DNA from: Campylobacteraceae bacterium
GTDB taxonomy: Bacteria > Campylobacterota > Campylobacteria > Campylobacterales > JALSKU01
Assembly: GCA_015488975.1 (NCBI GenBank)
Contig: WFMT01000201.1
Span: 1 to 33,855 of the forward strand
Length of the DNA: 33,855 nucleotides
Reading direction: 5' to 3'
A model generated the notes under the pieces. The model had not been told where the DNA came from. It searched no databases and worked only from the letters and a program-made list of their open reading frames with translations. Made by a program: the position numbers and the translations under genes. How positions within the stretch are numbered: the stretch's first letter is position 1; the number at the start of each line of letters is the position of its first letter. This document shows, one piece after another, positions 7,410 through 14,849 of this stretch.

Positions 7410-7727
7410 ATGTCAGTATTGCTTGAATTTTCAATGTTTCCAACAGATAAAGGTGAGAGTGTTAGTGAATATGTAAGCAAAATTATAAAAATGATTGATA
7501 AAAGTGGAGTCAAGTATCAGTTAACGGCTATGGGAAGTATAGTTGAATGTGATACAATGGAGAATGCATTAAAAGTTATCAATGATTCATATAAAGTTTT
7601 AGAGCCGTATTCTAACAGGATTTATTGCGATATAAAACTTGATATTAGAAAAAATCGACAAAATGCAATAACTTCAAAAATTAAATCTATACAAGACAAA
7701 ATAGACAACGATGTGTCTATTTTGTAA
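7410..7727 (+). CDS. Thiamine-binding-type protein (MTH1187/DUF77 family)
   Basis: A 105-residue soluble protein of the MTH1187/YkoF-related family. It begins SVLLEFSMFPTDKGESVSEYVSKII and contains the YQLTAMGSIVEC strand, both characteristic. Members bind thiamine or related ligands as ferredoxin-like tetramers; the physiological role is uncertain. It starts 2 bases after the HIT gene stop. The last eleven codons and the stop lie inside a perfect hairpin (7696-7725), so this gene probably closes the operon. Confidence 0.82.
   Translation: MSVLLEFSMFPTDKGESVSEYVSKIIKMIDKSGVKYQLTAMGSIVECDTMENALKVINDSYKVLEPYSNRIYCDIKLDIRKNRQNAITSKIKSIQDKIDNDVSIL
7696..7725 (+). terminator. Perfect 12-bp hairpin at the operon end
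   Basis: ACAAAATAGACA (7696-7707) and TGTCTATTTTGT (7714-7725) are exact reverse complements around a 6-base loop. The hairpin overlaps the end of the thiamine-binding-type gene and the first base of its stop codon. No U-tract follows (AACCGTTG), so it is not a canonical intrinsic terminator. It may terminate weakly, or mark or protect the 3' end before pyk. Confidence 0.5.
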
Positions 7728-7783
7728 CCGTTGTATGTTAATATCAACCTGATGCATTTTTTTTATATGGGAGGTAAAGCAAT

Positions 7784-9241
7784 ATGAAGAAAAAAACAAA
7801 GATTTTAGCAACAGTTGGACCAGCTAGTGATAATATTGAGATTTTAGAAGGACTTATTAATGCAGGAGTTAATGTATTTAGACTAAATTTTAGTCATGGT
7901 AGCCACGAATATCACCATAAGATTTTAAAACATATAAGACAAGCTGAGAATAACTTACATAAAAAAGTTGGAATACTTCAAGATATTTGCGGACCAAAGA
8001 TAAGAGTTGGTGAACTTTCAGGTAGTTTTGAGCTAAAAGAGAATGATAGACTTATCTTTGTAAAAAAGCACATAAAAGGCGAAAAGATAGATAATGGATT
8101 GTATAAGTTATCCATTAATCAGCCTCAAGTCTTGGATATGCTTAAAGTTGATGAGTACATATATCTTTGTGATGGTAATATAAAAGCTAAAGTTACAAAA
8201 ACAGGAGATGAGGTAGAAGCTATAGTAGAAAATGATGGAGTTTTATCTTCACAAAAAGGGGTAAATTTTCCAAATACTATTTTGAACCTTGAAATAATAA
8301 CCCCAAAAGATGAAAAAGATTTGCAATGGGGTGCAAAATACGGAGTTGATTTTGTAGCCATTTCTTTTGTACAGAATGAAAAAGATATAAAAAAAGTAAA
8401 AAAACTCCTTGATAAATTTAAATCAACCGCACAGGTTATAGCTAAAATTGAAAAATTTGATGCTGTTGAGAATATTGATAAAATTATAAAAATTAGTGAT
8501 GGAGTTATGGTGGCAAGAGGGGATCTTGGCATAGAAGTACCTTACTATAAAGTGCCAAGTATCCAAAAAAGAATTATCAGAAAAGCAAATGCTGCCTCAA
8601 AACCTGTCATAACAGCAACTCAAATGCTTTTATCCATGACTGAAAAAGAAGTAGCAACAAGAGCAGAGATCAGCGATGTGGCAAATGCCGTGCTTGATGG
8701 AACTGATGTAGTGATGCTTTCAGAAGAGAGTGCTATAGGCAGATATCCTGTAAATGTAGTTGAAGTGATGAGCAATACTATAGTTGAAACGGAAAAAGTG
8801 TATCCATATAATAAATTTGGGAGATATAAATTTTTAGATGATACCGATGTTATCTCCTCAGCTACTGCAATGCTTGCTACTGATTTAAATGTTAAAGCTC
8901 TAATCTCTTTAACAAGTTCTGGAAAATCAGCTAAAAAAATAGCAAGATACAGGACAAACAAACCCATTTATGCGATAACTCATAATGAAAAAATAGCAAG
9001 ATCTTTAACTTTGGTTTGGGGAGTGGAGCCTGTTATGGATATTGAAGAGGAAAGCTTAAATATAATGCTTGCAAAGATATTAAATAAAGCAGTAAAAGAA
9101 AAAATTATAGATTTAGATAGTTCATATATTGTAACCGCTGGTTATCCAACTGGAGTTCCAGGAAGTATGAATTTTATAAGGATACTTAAAAAAGAACAAA
9201 TGTTGCATTATATAAATAGTACTTGTGAGGAAAAAAATTGA
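7784..9241 (+). CDS. pyk: Pyruvate kinase
   Basis: Converts PEP and ADP to pyruvate and ATP; cytoplasmic. The 485 residues begin KKKTKILATVGPAS, with NFSHG, the active-site signature VIAKIEKF (catalytic Lys about 220), MVARGDLGIE, TATQMLLSM and the C-terminal regulatory domain (ALISLTSSGKSAKKIARYR). Length matches single-chain bacterial PK. A strong Shine-Dalgarno GGGAGG lies about 9 bases before ATG 7784, and the gene follows a hairpin, so it may have its own promoter in the 57-base gap, though none is clear. Its stop overlaps the following djlA-like start by 4 bases. Confidence 0.97.
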   Translation: MKKKTKILATVGPASDNIEILEGLINAGVNVFRLNFSHGSHEYHHKILKHIRQAENNLHKKVGILQDICGPKIRVGELSGSFELKENDRLIFVKKHIKGEKIDNGLYKLSINQPQVLDMLKVDEYIYLCDGNIKAKVTKTGDEVEAIVENDGVLSSQKGVNFPNTILNLEIITPKDEKDLQWGAKYGVDFVAISFVQNEKDIKKVKKLLDKFKSTAQVIAKIEKFDAVENIDKIIKISDGVMVARGDLGIEVPYYKVPSIQKRIIRKANAASKPVITATQMLLSMTEKEVATRAEISDVANAVLDGTDVVMLSEESAIGRYPVNVVEVMSNTIVETEKVYPYNKFGRYKFLDDTDVISSATAMLATDLNVKALISLTSSGKSAKKIARYRTNKPIYAITHNEKIARSLTLVWGVEPVMDIEEESLNIMLAKILNKAVKEKIIDLDSSYIVTAGYPTGVPGSMNFIRILKKEQMLHYINSTCEEKN

Positions 9242-9996
9242 CAGCAATAGTAATTTTAATAATTGTAATATTTATTTTTTATATGTTGACTAAAAATTAT
9301 AATAAATATGATTATAATCAAATAAATCCCAATAAAAAACAAAGCTTTAATGGTAATTTAAGAGACCATGAGGCTGGTCTTATCGTTTCTTTGCTGGCTA
9401 AGGTTGCAAAAGCTGATGGTAAGGTTAGTGAGCTTGAGGCTGAACTTATCTCAAATGCATTAACTGAACTTTCATCTGTTTTTGAAAATCAAGCGGAAGT
9501 TAGAGAAGAGTTAAAGAAGATATATAAAGATGAGCTTAAAACTTTTGAAAATACGATTGAAATATCTAAGAAATATTTTAATCTTACTAAAAATGATTAT
9601 TTGAAAAGATTATCAACTGTAGAATTTTTAGTCAATCTTGCATATATAGATAATGATTTTGCTAATGAAGAGTATATGATATGTGAAGATATTTCAAATA
9701 CTTTGCAAATAAAAAAAGATGATTTTAAAACTGTTATCTTAAAGTTTAAAGAATTTTATGCAAATAAATACAATAAGCAGGTAAATACTTTAGTAAATGC
9801 TTATAAGATACTTGGTGTATCAAAAAGTGATGATATGCAAATGATAAAATCAAAATATAAAAAATTAGTCAGAGAAAATCATCCTGACTTGCTTCAAGGA
9901 AGAGGAGCTAGTGAATCTATCATAGAAAAAGCAACTTCAAAGCTTCAAGAGATTAATGAAGCTTACGAAATCATAAAGAAAAGCAGAAAGTTATAG
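9238..9996 (+). CDS. DjlA-like membrane-anchored TerB/J-domain co-chaperone
   Basis: A 252-residue protein with an N-terminal membrane segment (AIVILIIVIFIFYML, about 3-17), a Lys/Asn-rich linker, a TerB-like helical domain (about 45-160, with LLAKVAKADGKVSELEAELI) and a C-terminal J domain (about 183-250) containing the HPD tripeptide (about 215-217). This is the DjlA architecture, a DnaK co-chaperone facing the cytoplasm. It starts at TTG 9238, with GAGG at 9227-9230 seven bases before, overlapping the pyk stop. It converges on the aspartoacylase gene, overlapping by 6 bases. Orthology to E. coli djlA is likely but not proven. Confidence 0.85.
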   Translation: MTAIVILIIVIFIFYMLTKNYNKYDYNQINPNKKQSFNGNLRDHEAGLIVSLLAKVAKADGKVSELEAELISNALTELSSVFENQAEVREELKKIYKDELKTFENTIEISKKYFNLTKNDYLKRLSTVEFLVNLAYIDNDFANEEYMICEDISNTLQIKKDDFKTVILKFKEFYANKYNKQVNTLVNAYKILGVSKSDDMQMIKSKYKKLVRENHPDLLQGRGASESIIEKATSKLQEINEAYEIIKKSRKL

Positions 9997-10018
9997 TTTA
10001 ATACTTTTTTTTTCTGCT
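9982..10018 (-). terminator. Probable intrinsic terminator of the aspartoacylase gene
   Basis: AGCAGAAA (9982-9989) and TTTCTGCT (10011-10018) are exact complements around a 21-base loop. Read on the minus strand, the stem is followed by TTTCTTTA, a usable U-rich tail. On the plus strand no U-tract follows. It overlaps the stops of both convergent genes. Confidence 0.4.
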
Positions 10019-10881
10019 AAACACATGGCAAAACCTTTTTCATAGTATGCCGCTTCATTTACAAATAAGGCATAAACATCTTTTTCTTCATCATAAGATA
10101 TTATTTTACCCTCTAATGTTATAAAAAGGGGGTCGTTTTTTTGTATTTTTGTATAATCATTATCCTGTAAATTCGGGTGTATCATAGCAGTTATATTATT
10201 CTTTTTATCTCTTGGAAAATCAAGAAGTTTTATATGGTCATAAATATCAATTTCTTTATATTTTCTTTTAAGCTTACCGCAATTTGATTTTTCAAAAAAG
10301 TCTAAAATATGACTAATCAACTTCTCTGTTTCAAAAAATAGATCCGCCCGCAAAACTCCTTGCGGCACAGCTCCTACTTCTATGGCAAATCCATCTTTTG
10401 TGATAGAATTGACAAATGAAGCATCTTCCAAGTCGCCTCTCCATCTAAAAATATTAATTTTCGGTACTTTCTCTTTTAGATAAGCTGCAGCTTGCCAAGT
10501 GAGTTTAGAGTTATTATCAATGACTATGGAGAGTCCCATATTTGAAGTAGTAGAGTGCAAATCAATTATAAAATCAACATTTGTCTTTTTTGCTCCTCTT
10601 GGTCCTAACTTGACATTGATAGTTTTTGCTAAAATATCCTCATATTGATATACCTCTGTATTAAACAAATCTTTTTTGGCAAAAGATCTATTTAAATCTT
10701 TGTCTATGTATCTGGTGCATTTTTTGATAGCTTTTGGATTTGCATGCATCAGTATCGTCTTGAAACTGTCTCTTTTAACCAATTTAGGATTATTTTTGAA
10801 TTTATTTATAAGAAATACTCCAGTTAACTCATTTCCATGTGTACCACCGGTTATTGCAATTTTTCTAATTTTTCTCTTCAT
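9991..10881 (-). CDS. Aspartoacylase (N-acetylaspartate deacylase-like, animal ASPA/ACY3 type)
   Basis: Zinc hydrolase of the AstE/AspA family, predicted to remove an acyl group from an N-acyl amino acid such as N-acetylaspartate. Seen from GTG 10890: GGTHGNELTG (zinc His18 and Glu21), KKCTRYIDKDLNRSF (substrate-binding Arg60, Asn67, Arg68), DLHSTTSNMG (zinc His112), EVGAVPQGVLRAD (catalytic Glu171), and the C-terminal IHPNLQD and FVNEAAYYEK blocks. This full set resembles the mammalian enzyme more than AstE. Length (about 296) fits. ATG 10881 is preferred to GTG 10890, because GAG 8 bases upstream is the better Shine-Dalgarno. It appears monocistronic, with its own promoter and terminator. 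Confidence 0.87.
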   Translation of the reverse strand: MKRKIRKIAITGGTHGNELTGVFLINKFKNNPKLVKRDSFKTILMHANPKAIKKCTRYIDKDLNRSFAKKDLFNTEVYQYEDILAKTINVKLGPRGAKKTNVDFIIDLHSTTSNMGLSIVIDNNSKLTWQAAAYLKEKVPKINIFRWRGDLEDASFVNSITKDGFAIEVGAVPQGVLRADLFFETEKLISHILDFFEKSNCGKLKRKYKEIDIYDHIKLLDFPRDKKNNITAMIHPNLQDNDYTKIQKNDPLFITLEGKIISYDEEKDVYALFVNEAAYYEKGFAMCLAEKKSIKL

Positions 10882-10918
10882 TTTCTTCACTCTTTCACTT
10901 GCTTATTTTGACAAGTTT

Positions 10919-10933
10919 ATTATATCTAAAAAA
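10919..10933 (-). promoter_or_regulatory. Predicted sigma-70 promoter for the aspartoacylase gene
   Basis: The minus strand reads TTTTTTAGATATAAT: a perfect -10 with the same upstream T-run and TAG as at kdsB. It lies 38 bases before the ATG at 10881. Confidence 0.6.
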
Positions 10934-11003
10934 GATAGTGAATTTTATAGCAAAGTTAGCTGCCTTTGGTATTAGTACTTAAAATTTAATTGCTTTTAAT
11001 TAC

Positions 11004-11016
11004 TTTTAGATAAAAT
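11004..11016 (+). promoter_or_regulatory. Predicted promoter for the M48 protease gene
   Basis: TTTTAGATAAAAT ends 31 bases before ATG 11048; TAAAAT at 11011-11016 is the likely -10. It shares the TTTTAGA lead with the other promoters here. The divergent gap 10891-11047 also holds the aspartoacylase promoter and nothing else recognisable. Confidence 0.5.
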
Positions 11017-11047
11017 ACCGCAAATTAAAAAAAGAGAGCAACTTATT

Positions 11048-12286
11048 ATGGTTTTGACGATAGGAATAATATATTTTTTATATATATTAGTAAAAATTTA
11101 TATTTCAATAATGGAAATTGGATATGTAGCAAGAGCAAAAAATATGACTCCTGTTATACTGCCAAAACAAAAATATATAGAAGCGGCTATGTACAAAATA
11201 GCAAGTGAAAGATTAAATATGATTAGTACTTTATTTGATTATGTGCTATTTATTTTTTGGGTTGGGTATGGTTTGAGATGGCTTAACACATTGGTAAATA
11301 TAGATAATGAGCTGGTAAAATCAGTTGTTTTTATTGATCTTTTCATAATTGTAAATTATATTGTATCTTTACCCTTTGATATATATTCAAAGTTTTATCT
11401 TGATAAAAAGTTTGGTTTTAGTAATATTACTCTAAAGATATTTATAACAGATATTATCAAGCTATCTATTGTATTTTTGGTATTTGGTTCATTGGTCATA
11501 TTTGGAATTAGTTATATTATAGAAACATTTAAGCTTTGGTGGTTTTGGGGTTTTGTTTTTATATATCTTATCATAATTGGGGTAAATATCATATATCCAA
11601 CCTTTATAGCCCCACTTTTTAATAAATTTATTCCACTTGAAAATGAAGATTTAAAAAAGTCTATTGAAAAACTTATGTCTCAGGCAGGATTAAAAAGTAG
11701 TGGAATTTTTACGATGGATGCCAGTAAAAGAGATAACAGACTCAATGCATATTTTGGTGGACTTGGGAGTTCTAAAAGAGTAGTTTTGTTTGATACATTG
11801 ATCAAAAAACTTACAAAAAATGAACTATTGTCAGTTTTAGGGCATGAACTTGGGCATTTTAAACATAAAGATATAATCAAAAATATATTGATTATGGGAG
11901 TACTTCTTTTTTTAATTTTTGCTATTTTTGGTAATTTGCCAGAGTCACTTTTTCTATCTTTTGGATTGCAAAAAACAGCTTTTTCAGTCATAGCATTTTT
12001 CCTACTACTCTCTCCGATAGTAGCATTTATTTTTATGCCGGTAATGGGAGTACTTAGCAGATCAAATGAGTATGCCGCTGATGAATATGGAAGCAAATGC
12101 GAGAGTAAACAAACTTTAGCTAATGCACTTGAAAAACTTGCAAATGAAAACAAAAGTTTTCCAGTGTCTCATCCTTTGTATATATTTTTTTATTTTACTC
12201 ATCCGCCTCTTGTGGAAAGATTAAAAAGACTTGGAAAAAATTATAATGATTCAAATATGGCTTTAAAAGAAAATTGTGAGATATAA
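11048..12286 (+). CDS. Ste24-type M48 membrane metalloprotease
   Basis: A 412-residue integral membrane zinc peptidase. An N-terminal CAAX-protease-1-like membrane domain with several helices (for example around 2-20, 60-80, 95-115, 135-160, 165-185) leads to the catalytic motif HELGHFKH (HEXXH, about 272-279), two further helices, and the third zinc ligand in SNEYAADEYG (about 340-350). The C-terminal HPLY and FTHPP segments are typical. Relatives cleave membrane or misfolded envelope proteins; CAAX processing is not expected in bacteria. It ends 11 bases inside the prmC frame, so the two are cotranscribed. It is closer to Ste24 than to short HtpX (about 290). Confidence 0.9.
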   Translation: MVLTIGIIYFLYILVKIYISIMEIGYVARAKNMTPVILPKQKYIEAAMYKIASERLNMISTLFDYVLFIFWVGYGLRWLNTLVNIDNELVKSVVFIDLFIIVNYIVSLPFDIYSKFYLDKKFGFSNITLKIFITDIIKLSIVFLVFGSLVIFGISYIIETFKLWWFWGFVFIYLIIIGVNIIYPTFIAPLFNKFIPLENEDLKKSIEKLMSQAGLKSSGIFTMDASKRDNRLNAYFGGLGSSKRVVLFDTLIKKLTKNELLSVLGHELGHFKHKDIIKNILIMGVLLFLIFAIFGNLPESLFLSFGLQKTAFSVIAFFLLLSPIVAFIFMPVMGVLSRSNEYAADEYGSKCESKQTLANALEKLANENKSFPVSHPLYIFFYFTHPPLVERLKRLGKNYNDSNMALKENCEI

Positions 12287-13127
12287 AGTGGACAAAAATG
12301 ATACTTCTCTTAGCATAAAACAAGCTCTTAAACTTGCTTCCAGTATGCTTTTGAAAGTTACACAATATCCAAAAAAAGAAGCCTTAATATTATTGTCATA
12401 CTTCCTTTGTAAAGATGAAGTATGGCTATTTTTACATGAAGACTCTAAGATTAAAAATAGTGATGGGTATTTTAATCTTATAAAAAGAAGGGCAAATGAA
12501 GAACCGATTGAATATATCACTAAAAAAGTCAGCTTTTATTCAGAAGAATTTTTTATAGACTATGGAGCACTGATACCTCGCCCGGAGACTGAACTGCTTG
12601 TGGATGAAGTTATAAAATTAGCAAAGAATTTTAAAAAAGAAATAAATATATCTGAGATAGGAATTGGAAGCGGTATTATAAGTATAATGCTTGCAAAAAA
12701 TATAAAAAATTCTAAAATTACGGCAACCGATACATCAATAAAAGCGATCGAAATAGCAAAAAAAAATATAGAAAAATTTAGCTTCTTAGATAAAATAAAG
12801 GTATTTAACAGCTCTTATCTTGATTGTGTTGAAGAAAAAATTGATATTATTGTATCAAATCCTCCTTATGTGGCAAATGATTATGAAGTTGAAAAGCCAC
12901 TTCATTATGAGCCTAAAGAAGCGATATTTGCAGGAGAAGAGGGTGATGAAATATTAAAAAATATTATACATGTTGCAAAGAAAAAAAAGGTAAAGTATTT
13001 GGCTTGTGAGATTGGATATAATCAAAAAGATAGTATTGTAGAGTTATTGGATAAACTTTCTTTTGGTGAATATTATTTTTATAAAGATTTGTCTGGATTT
13101 GATAGAGGTTTTGTAGTAAGTACCTAA
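12276..13127 (+). CDS. prmC: Peptide chain release factor N5-glutamine methyltransferase
   Basis: Methylates the GGQ glutamine of release factors RF1 and RF2. An N-terminal helical domain (about 1-90) precedes the substrate-loop motif IPRPETELLVDEV, the SAM motif EIGIGSGIISIMLA and the catalytic NPPYVA (about 194-199). Length about 283 is normal. Start may be GTG 12276 or GTG 12288; both overlap or abut the upstream stop, and 12288 has GAG 7 bases before it. The stop codon (13125-13127) lies inside the left arm of a perfect 50-bp palindrome, so the last two codons are part of that element. Confidence 0.94.
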   Translation: MRYKVDKNDTSLSIKQALKLASSMLLKVTQYPKKEALILLSYFLCKDEVWLFLHEDSKIKNSDGYFNLIKRRANEEPIEYITKKVSFYSEEFFIDYGALIPRPETELLVDEVIKLAKNFKKEINISEIGIGSGIISIMLAKNIKNSKITATDTSIKAIEIAKKNIEKFSFLDKIKVFNSSYLDCVEEKIDIIVSNPPYVANDYEVEKPLHYEPKEAIFAGEEGDEILKNIIHVAKKKKVKYLACEIGYNQKDSIVELLDKLSFGEYYFYKDLSGFDRGFVVST

Positions 13128-13170
13128 CCAGAAATAACACCAATTAATTGGTGTTATTTCTGGTTAGGTA
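13121..13170. repeat. Perfect 50-bp palindrome across the prmC stop codon
   Basis: The left arm (13121-13145, beginning TACCTAACCAGAAATAACAC) is the exact reverse complement of the right arm (13146-13170), with no central spacer. The RNA would fold into a stem of about 23 bp with a 4-base loop. Flanking bases do not pair and no T-run follows on either strand (ATTAAAAGGA on the plus side), so it is not a standard intrinsic terminator. It lies 17 bases before the DUF4149 gene start and includes the prmC stop. It could be a processing or stability hairpin, an attenuating structure, a protein-binding site, or a small mobile remnant. Confidence 0.9.
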
Positions 13171-13187
13171 ATTAAAAGGAGATTGTA

Positions 13188-13673
13188 ATGTATGACAAAG
13201 GGCATATTAAAAAATGGATATTTGATTTTTATATTATTTTATTGGGTTTGAGTATAGGAAGTATTTTTGCTCTTGGTATATTTGTAGCTCCGGTTGTTTT
13301 TGTACCATCGCCAATTCTTGGAAATGGAGTCTTGAGTCAATTTCAAAGCGGTCTTTTAATGAGTAAGATTTTTTTACATTTTAATTATCTTTTAGGCTTT
13401 ACTGGGATTTTTATTCTTTTTTATGAATTTAAAGCATTTTTTTCTCTTGATAAAGATAAGATTAGCTTTTTTATAGCTATTTTAGTTATATACTGTATAG
13501 GATTGTTTGTACTTTATTATACACCTTATATAATACAGGCACAATCCCAAATGCAGACTCAAACAAGTGGATTTGAGGCGATGCATAAGGGGAGCGAATT
13601 GGATTTTAAGATTCTTTTAGTATCTCTTGTCGGATTGATGTGGAGGCGTCTTGTTAAAAGAGAAAGTTTGTGA
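13188..13673 (+). CDS. DUF4149 (TMEM205-like) membrane protein
   Basis: A 161-residue protein with about four membrane segments (roughly 12-35, 63-80, 92-112 and 142-156). The pattern GIFVAPVVF in the first helix and a late QAQSQMQTQTSGFEAMHKGSELDFK stretch, here seen as AQSQMQTQTSG then FEAMHKGSELDFK, fits DUF4149, whose role is unknown. AAAAGGAG lies 6-7 bases before ATG 13188. It follows prmC across the 50-bp palindrome and converges on ftsZ, with a hairpin between the two stops. Confidence 0.75.
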   Translation: MYDKGHIKKWIFDFYIILLGLSIGSIFALGIFVAPVVFVPSPILGNGVLSQFQSGLLMSKIFLHFNYLLGFTGIFILFYEFKAFFSLDKDKISFFIAILVIYCIGLFVLYYTPYIIQAQSQMQTQTSGFEAMHKGSELDFKILLVSLVGLMWRRLVKRESL

Positions 13674-13680
13674 TTAAATA

Positions 13681-13708
13681 TCTCGAGCATCTTAAAAGAT
13701 ACCCGAGA
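13681..13708. terminator. Hairpin between convergent DUF4149 gene and ftsZ
   Basis: TCTCG (13681-13685) pairs with CGAGA (13704-13708), and ATCTT (13689-13693) pairs with AAGAT (13696-13700), separated by a 3x3 internal loop and closed by AA. Its position between two stops suggests a shared terminator; on the minus strand it is followed by TATTTAAT, a weak U-rich tail. Confidence 0.45.
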
Positions 13709-13714
13709 GGATCA

Positions 13715-14839
13715 TTAATCCATTTGATTTCTAATAAAAGTAGGGATTTCCAGCAAATCTTCTTGATGCTCATATCCACCACTTACTTTTTTAAGTCTTG
13801 CGATTCTATCTTTTCTTAATTCTTCATTTGGATCAACAAGTGTCAAATTTTCCTGTTTTTCTTTTTCACTTTCAAAACCTGTTGCCACAATGGTAATTTT
13901 GACTTTATTTTCCGGCATATCCTCATTTGTAGTTGTTCCAAATATGACATGTGCATCTTCGTCCGCATTATCATAAACGATTCCCATAGCATCACTTATC
14001 TGACTTAACGGACAGTTTGGATGAATATTAAAATGTATCAACACACCAAGAGCTCCATTTATGCTCATATTATCAAGCAATGGCGATTCTATGGCATTTT
14101 TCATAGCTTCAACAGCTGCATCTTCACCTTCAAATTCTCCTACTCCAAGAAGTGCCATGCCTCTATGGCTCATTACAGTTTGTACATCTGCAAAGTCCAG
14201 GTTTATATCATTATTGCCATAAGAAAGCACAACTGAACTCATGCCTCCTACAGCTCGACTTAGAATATTATCAACTATTTTAAAACTATCTTTTATTCCG
14301 AGGGATTTGTCTATGATGCTTAAGAGCTTGTCATTTGGTATTACAACTATTGAGTCACTCTCTTTTTTAAGTTCTTTCAAGCCTTCTTCTGCCATCTTTG
14401 TTCTTCTTCTGCCTTCAAACATAAATGGCTTAGTTACAACTGAAACTGTCAATGCTCCAATCTCCTTGGCCGCCTGTGCGATAACAGGAGCAGCACCCGT
14501 ACCGGTTCCTCCGCCAAAACCTGATGCTATAAATACAATATCAGCATTTTCCAAAGAGCTTCTTATCTCTTCATAATTTTCAAGTGCAGACTCTTTTCCC
14601 ACTTCAGGATTCATACCAGCACCCAAACCTTTTGTCCTTTTTTCACCCAATTGTATTTTTGTAGGAGCAAGTGATGAGTCAAGAGCCTGAGCATCTGTGT
14701 TTGCAACTATTAAGTCGATACCGCTAACACCTTCACTTATCATGTGGTTTATCATATTGCCACCACCTCCACCTACTCCTACTACCTTTATACAGGCTCC
14801 GGCTATTCGCTTTGACTCTTCTACTTTAAAATCATCCAT
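13715..14839 (-). CDS. ftsZ: Cell division protein FtsZ
   Basis: Tubulin-like GTPase that forms the Z ring. Motifs: GVGGGGGNMINHMI (about 21-34), NTDAQAL (48-53), the tubulin signature FGGGTGTGAAPV (108-119) and the T7 region NDKLLSIIDKSLGIKD with the GxVNxDF-like NLDFADV. The C-terminal peptide EIPTFIRNQ, which binds FtsA, is intact. 374 residues is typical. AGGAG lies 7 bases before ATG 14839. It follows ftsA after a 10-base gap in a ppiD-like-ftsA-ftsZ operon and is not in a large dcw cluster: no mur genes are present here. Confidence 0.98.
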   Translation of the reverse strand: MDDFKVEESKRIAGACIKVVGVGGGGGNMINHMISEGVSGIDLIVANTDAQALDSSLAPTKIQLGEKRTKGLGAGMNPEVGKESALENYEEIRSSLENADIVFIASGFGGGTGTGAAPVIAQAAKEIGALTVSVVTKPFMFEGRRRTKMAEEGLKELKKESDSIVVIPNDKLLSIIDKSLGIKDSFKIVDNILSRAVGGMSSVVLSYGNNDINLDFADVQTVMSHRGMALLGVGEFEGEDAAVEAMKNAIESPLLDNMSINGALGVLIHFNIHPNCPLSQISDAMGIVYDNADEDAHVIFGTTTNEDMPENKVKITIVATGFESEKEKQENLTLVDPNEELRKDRIARLKKVSGGYEHQEDLLEIPTFIRNQMD

Positions 14840-14849
14840 TAATCGCTCC

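Noticed and set aside
10676..10975. Plus-strand open frame of 99 codons with hydrophobic stretches
   Set aside because: It is antisense to the well-supported aspartoacylase gene and its promoter; the hydrophobic look comes from reading the complement of Lys-rich codons.
12271..12290. Choice of PrmC start at GTG 12288 instead of 12276
   Set aside because: Both are possible and the sequence does not decide, so the longer form was kept and the alternative noted.
14241..14576. Plus-strand open frame of 111 codons within ftsZ
   Set aside because: It is the complement of the FtsZ GTP-binding core; no ribosome-binding site or family pattern.
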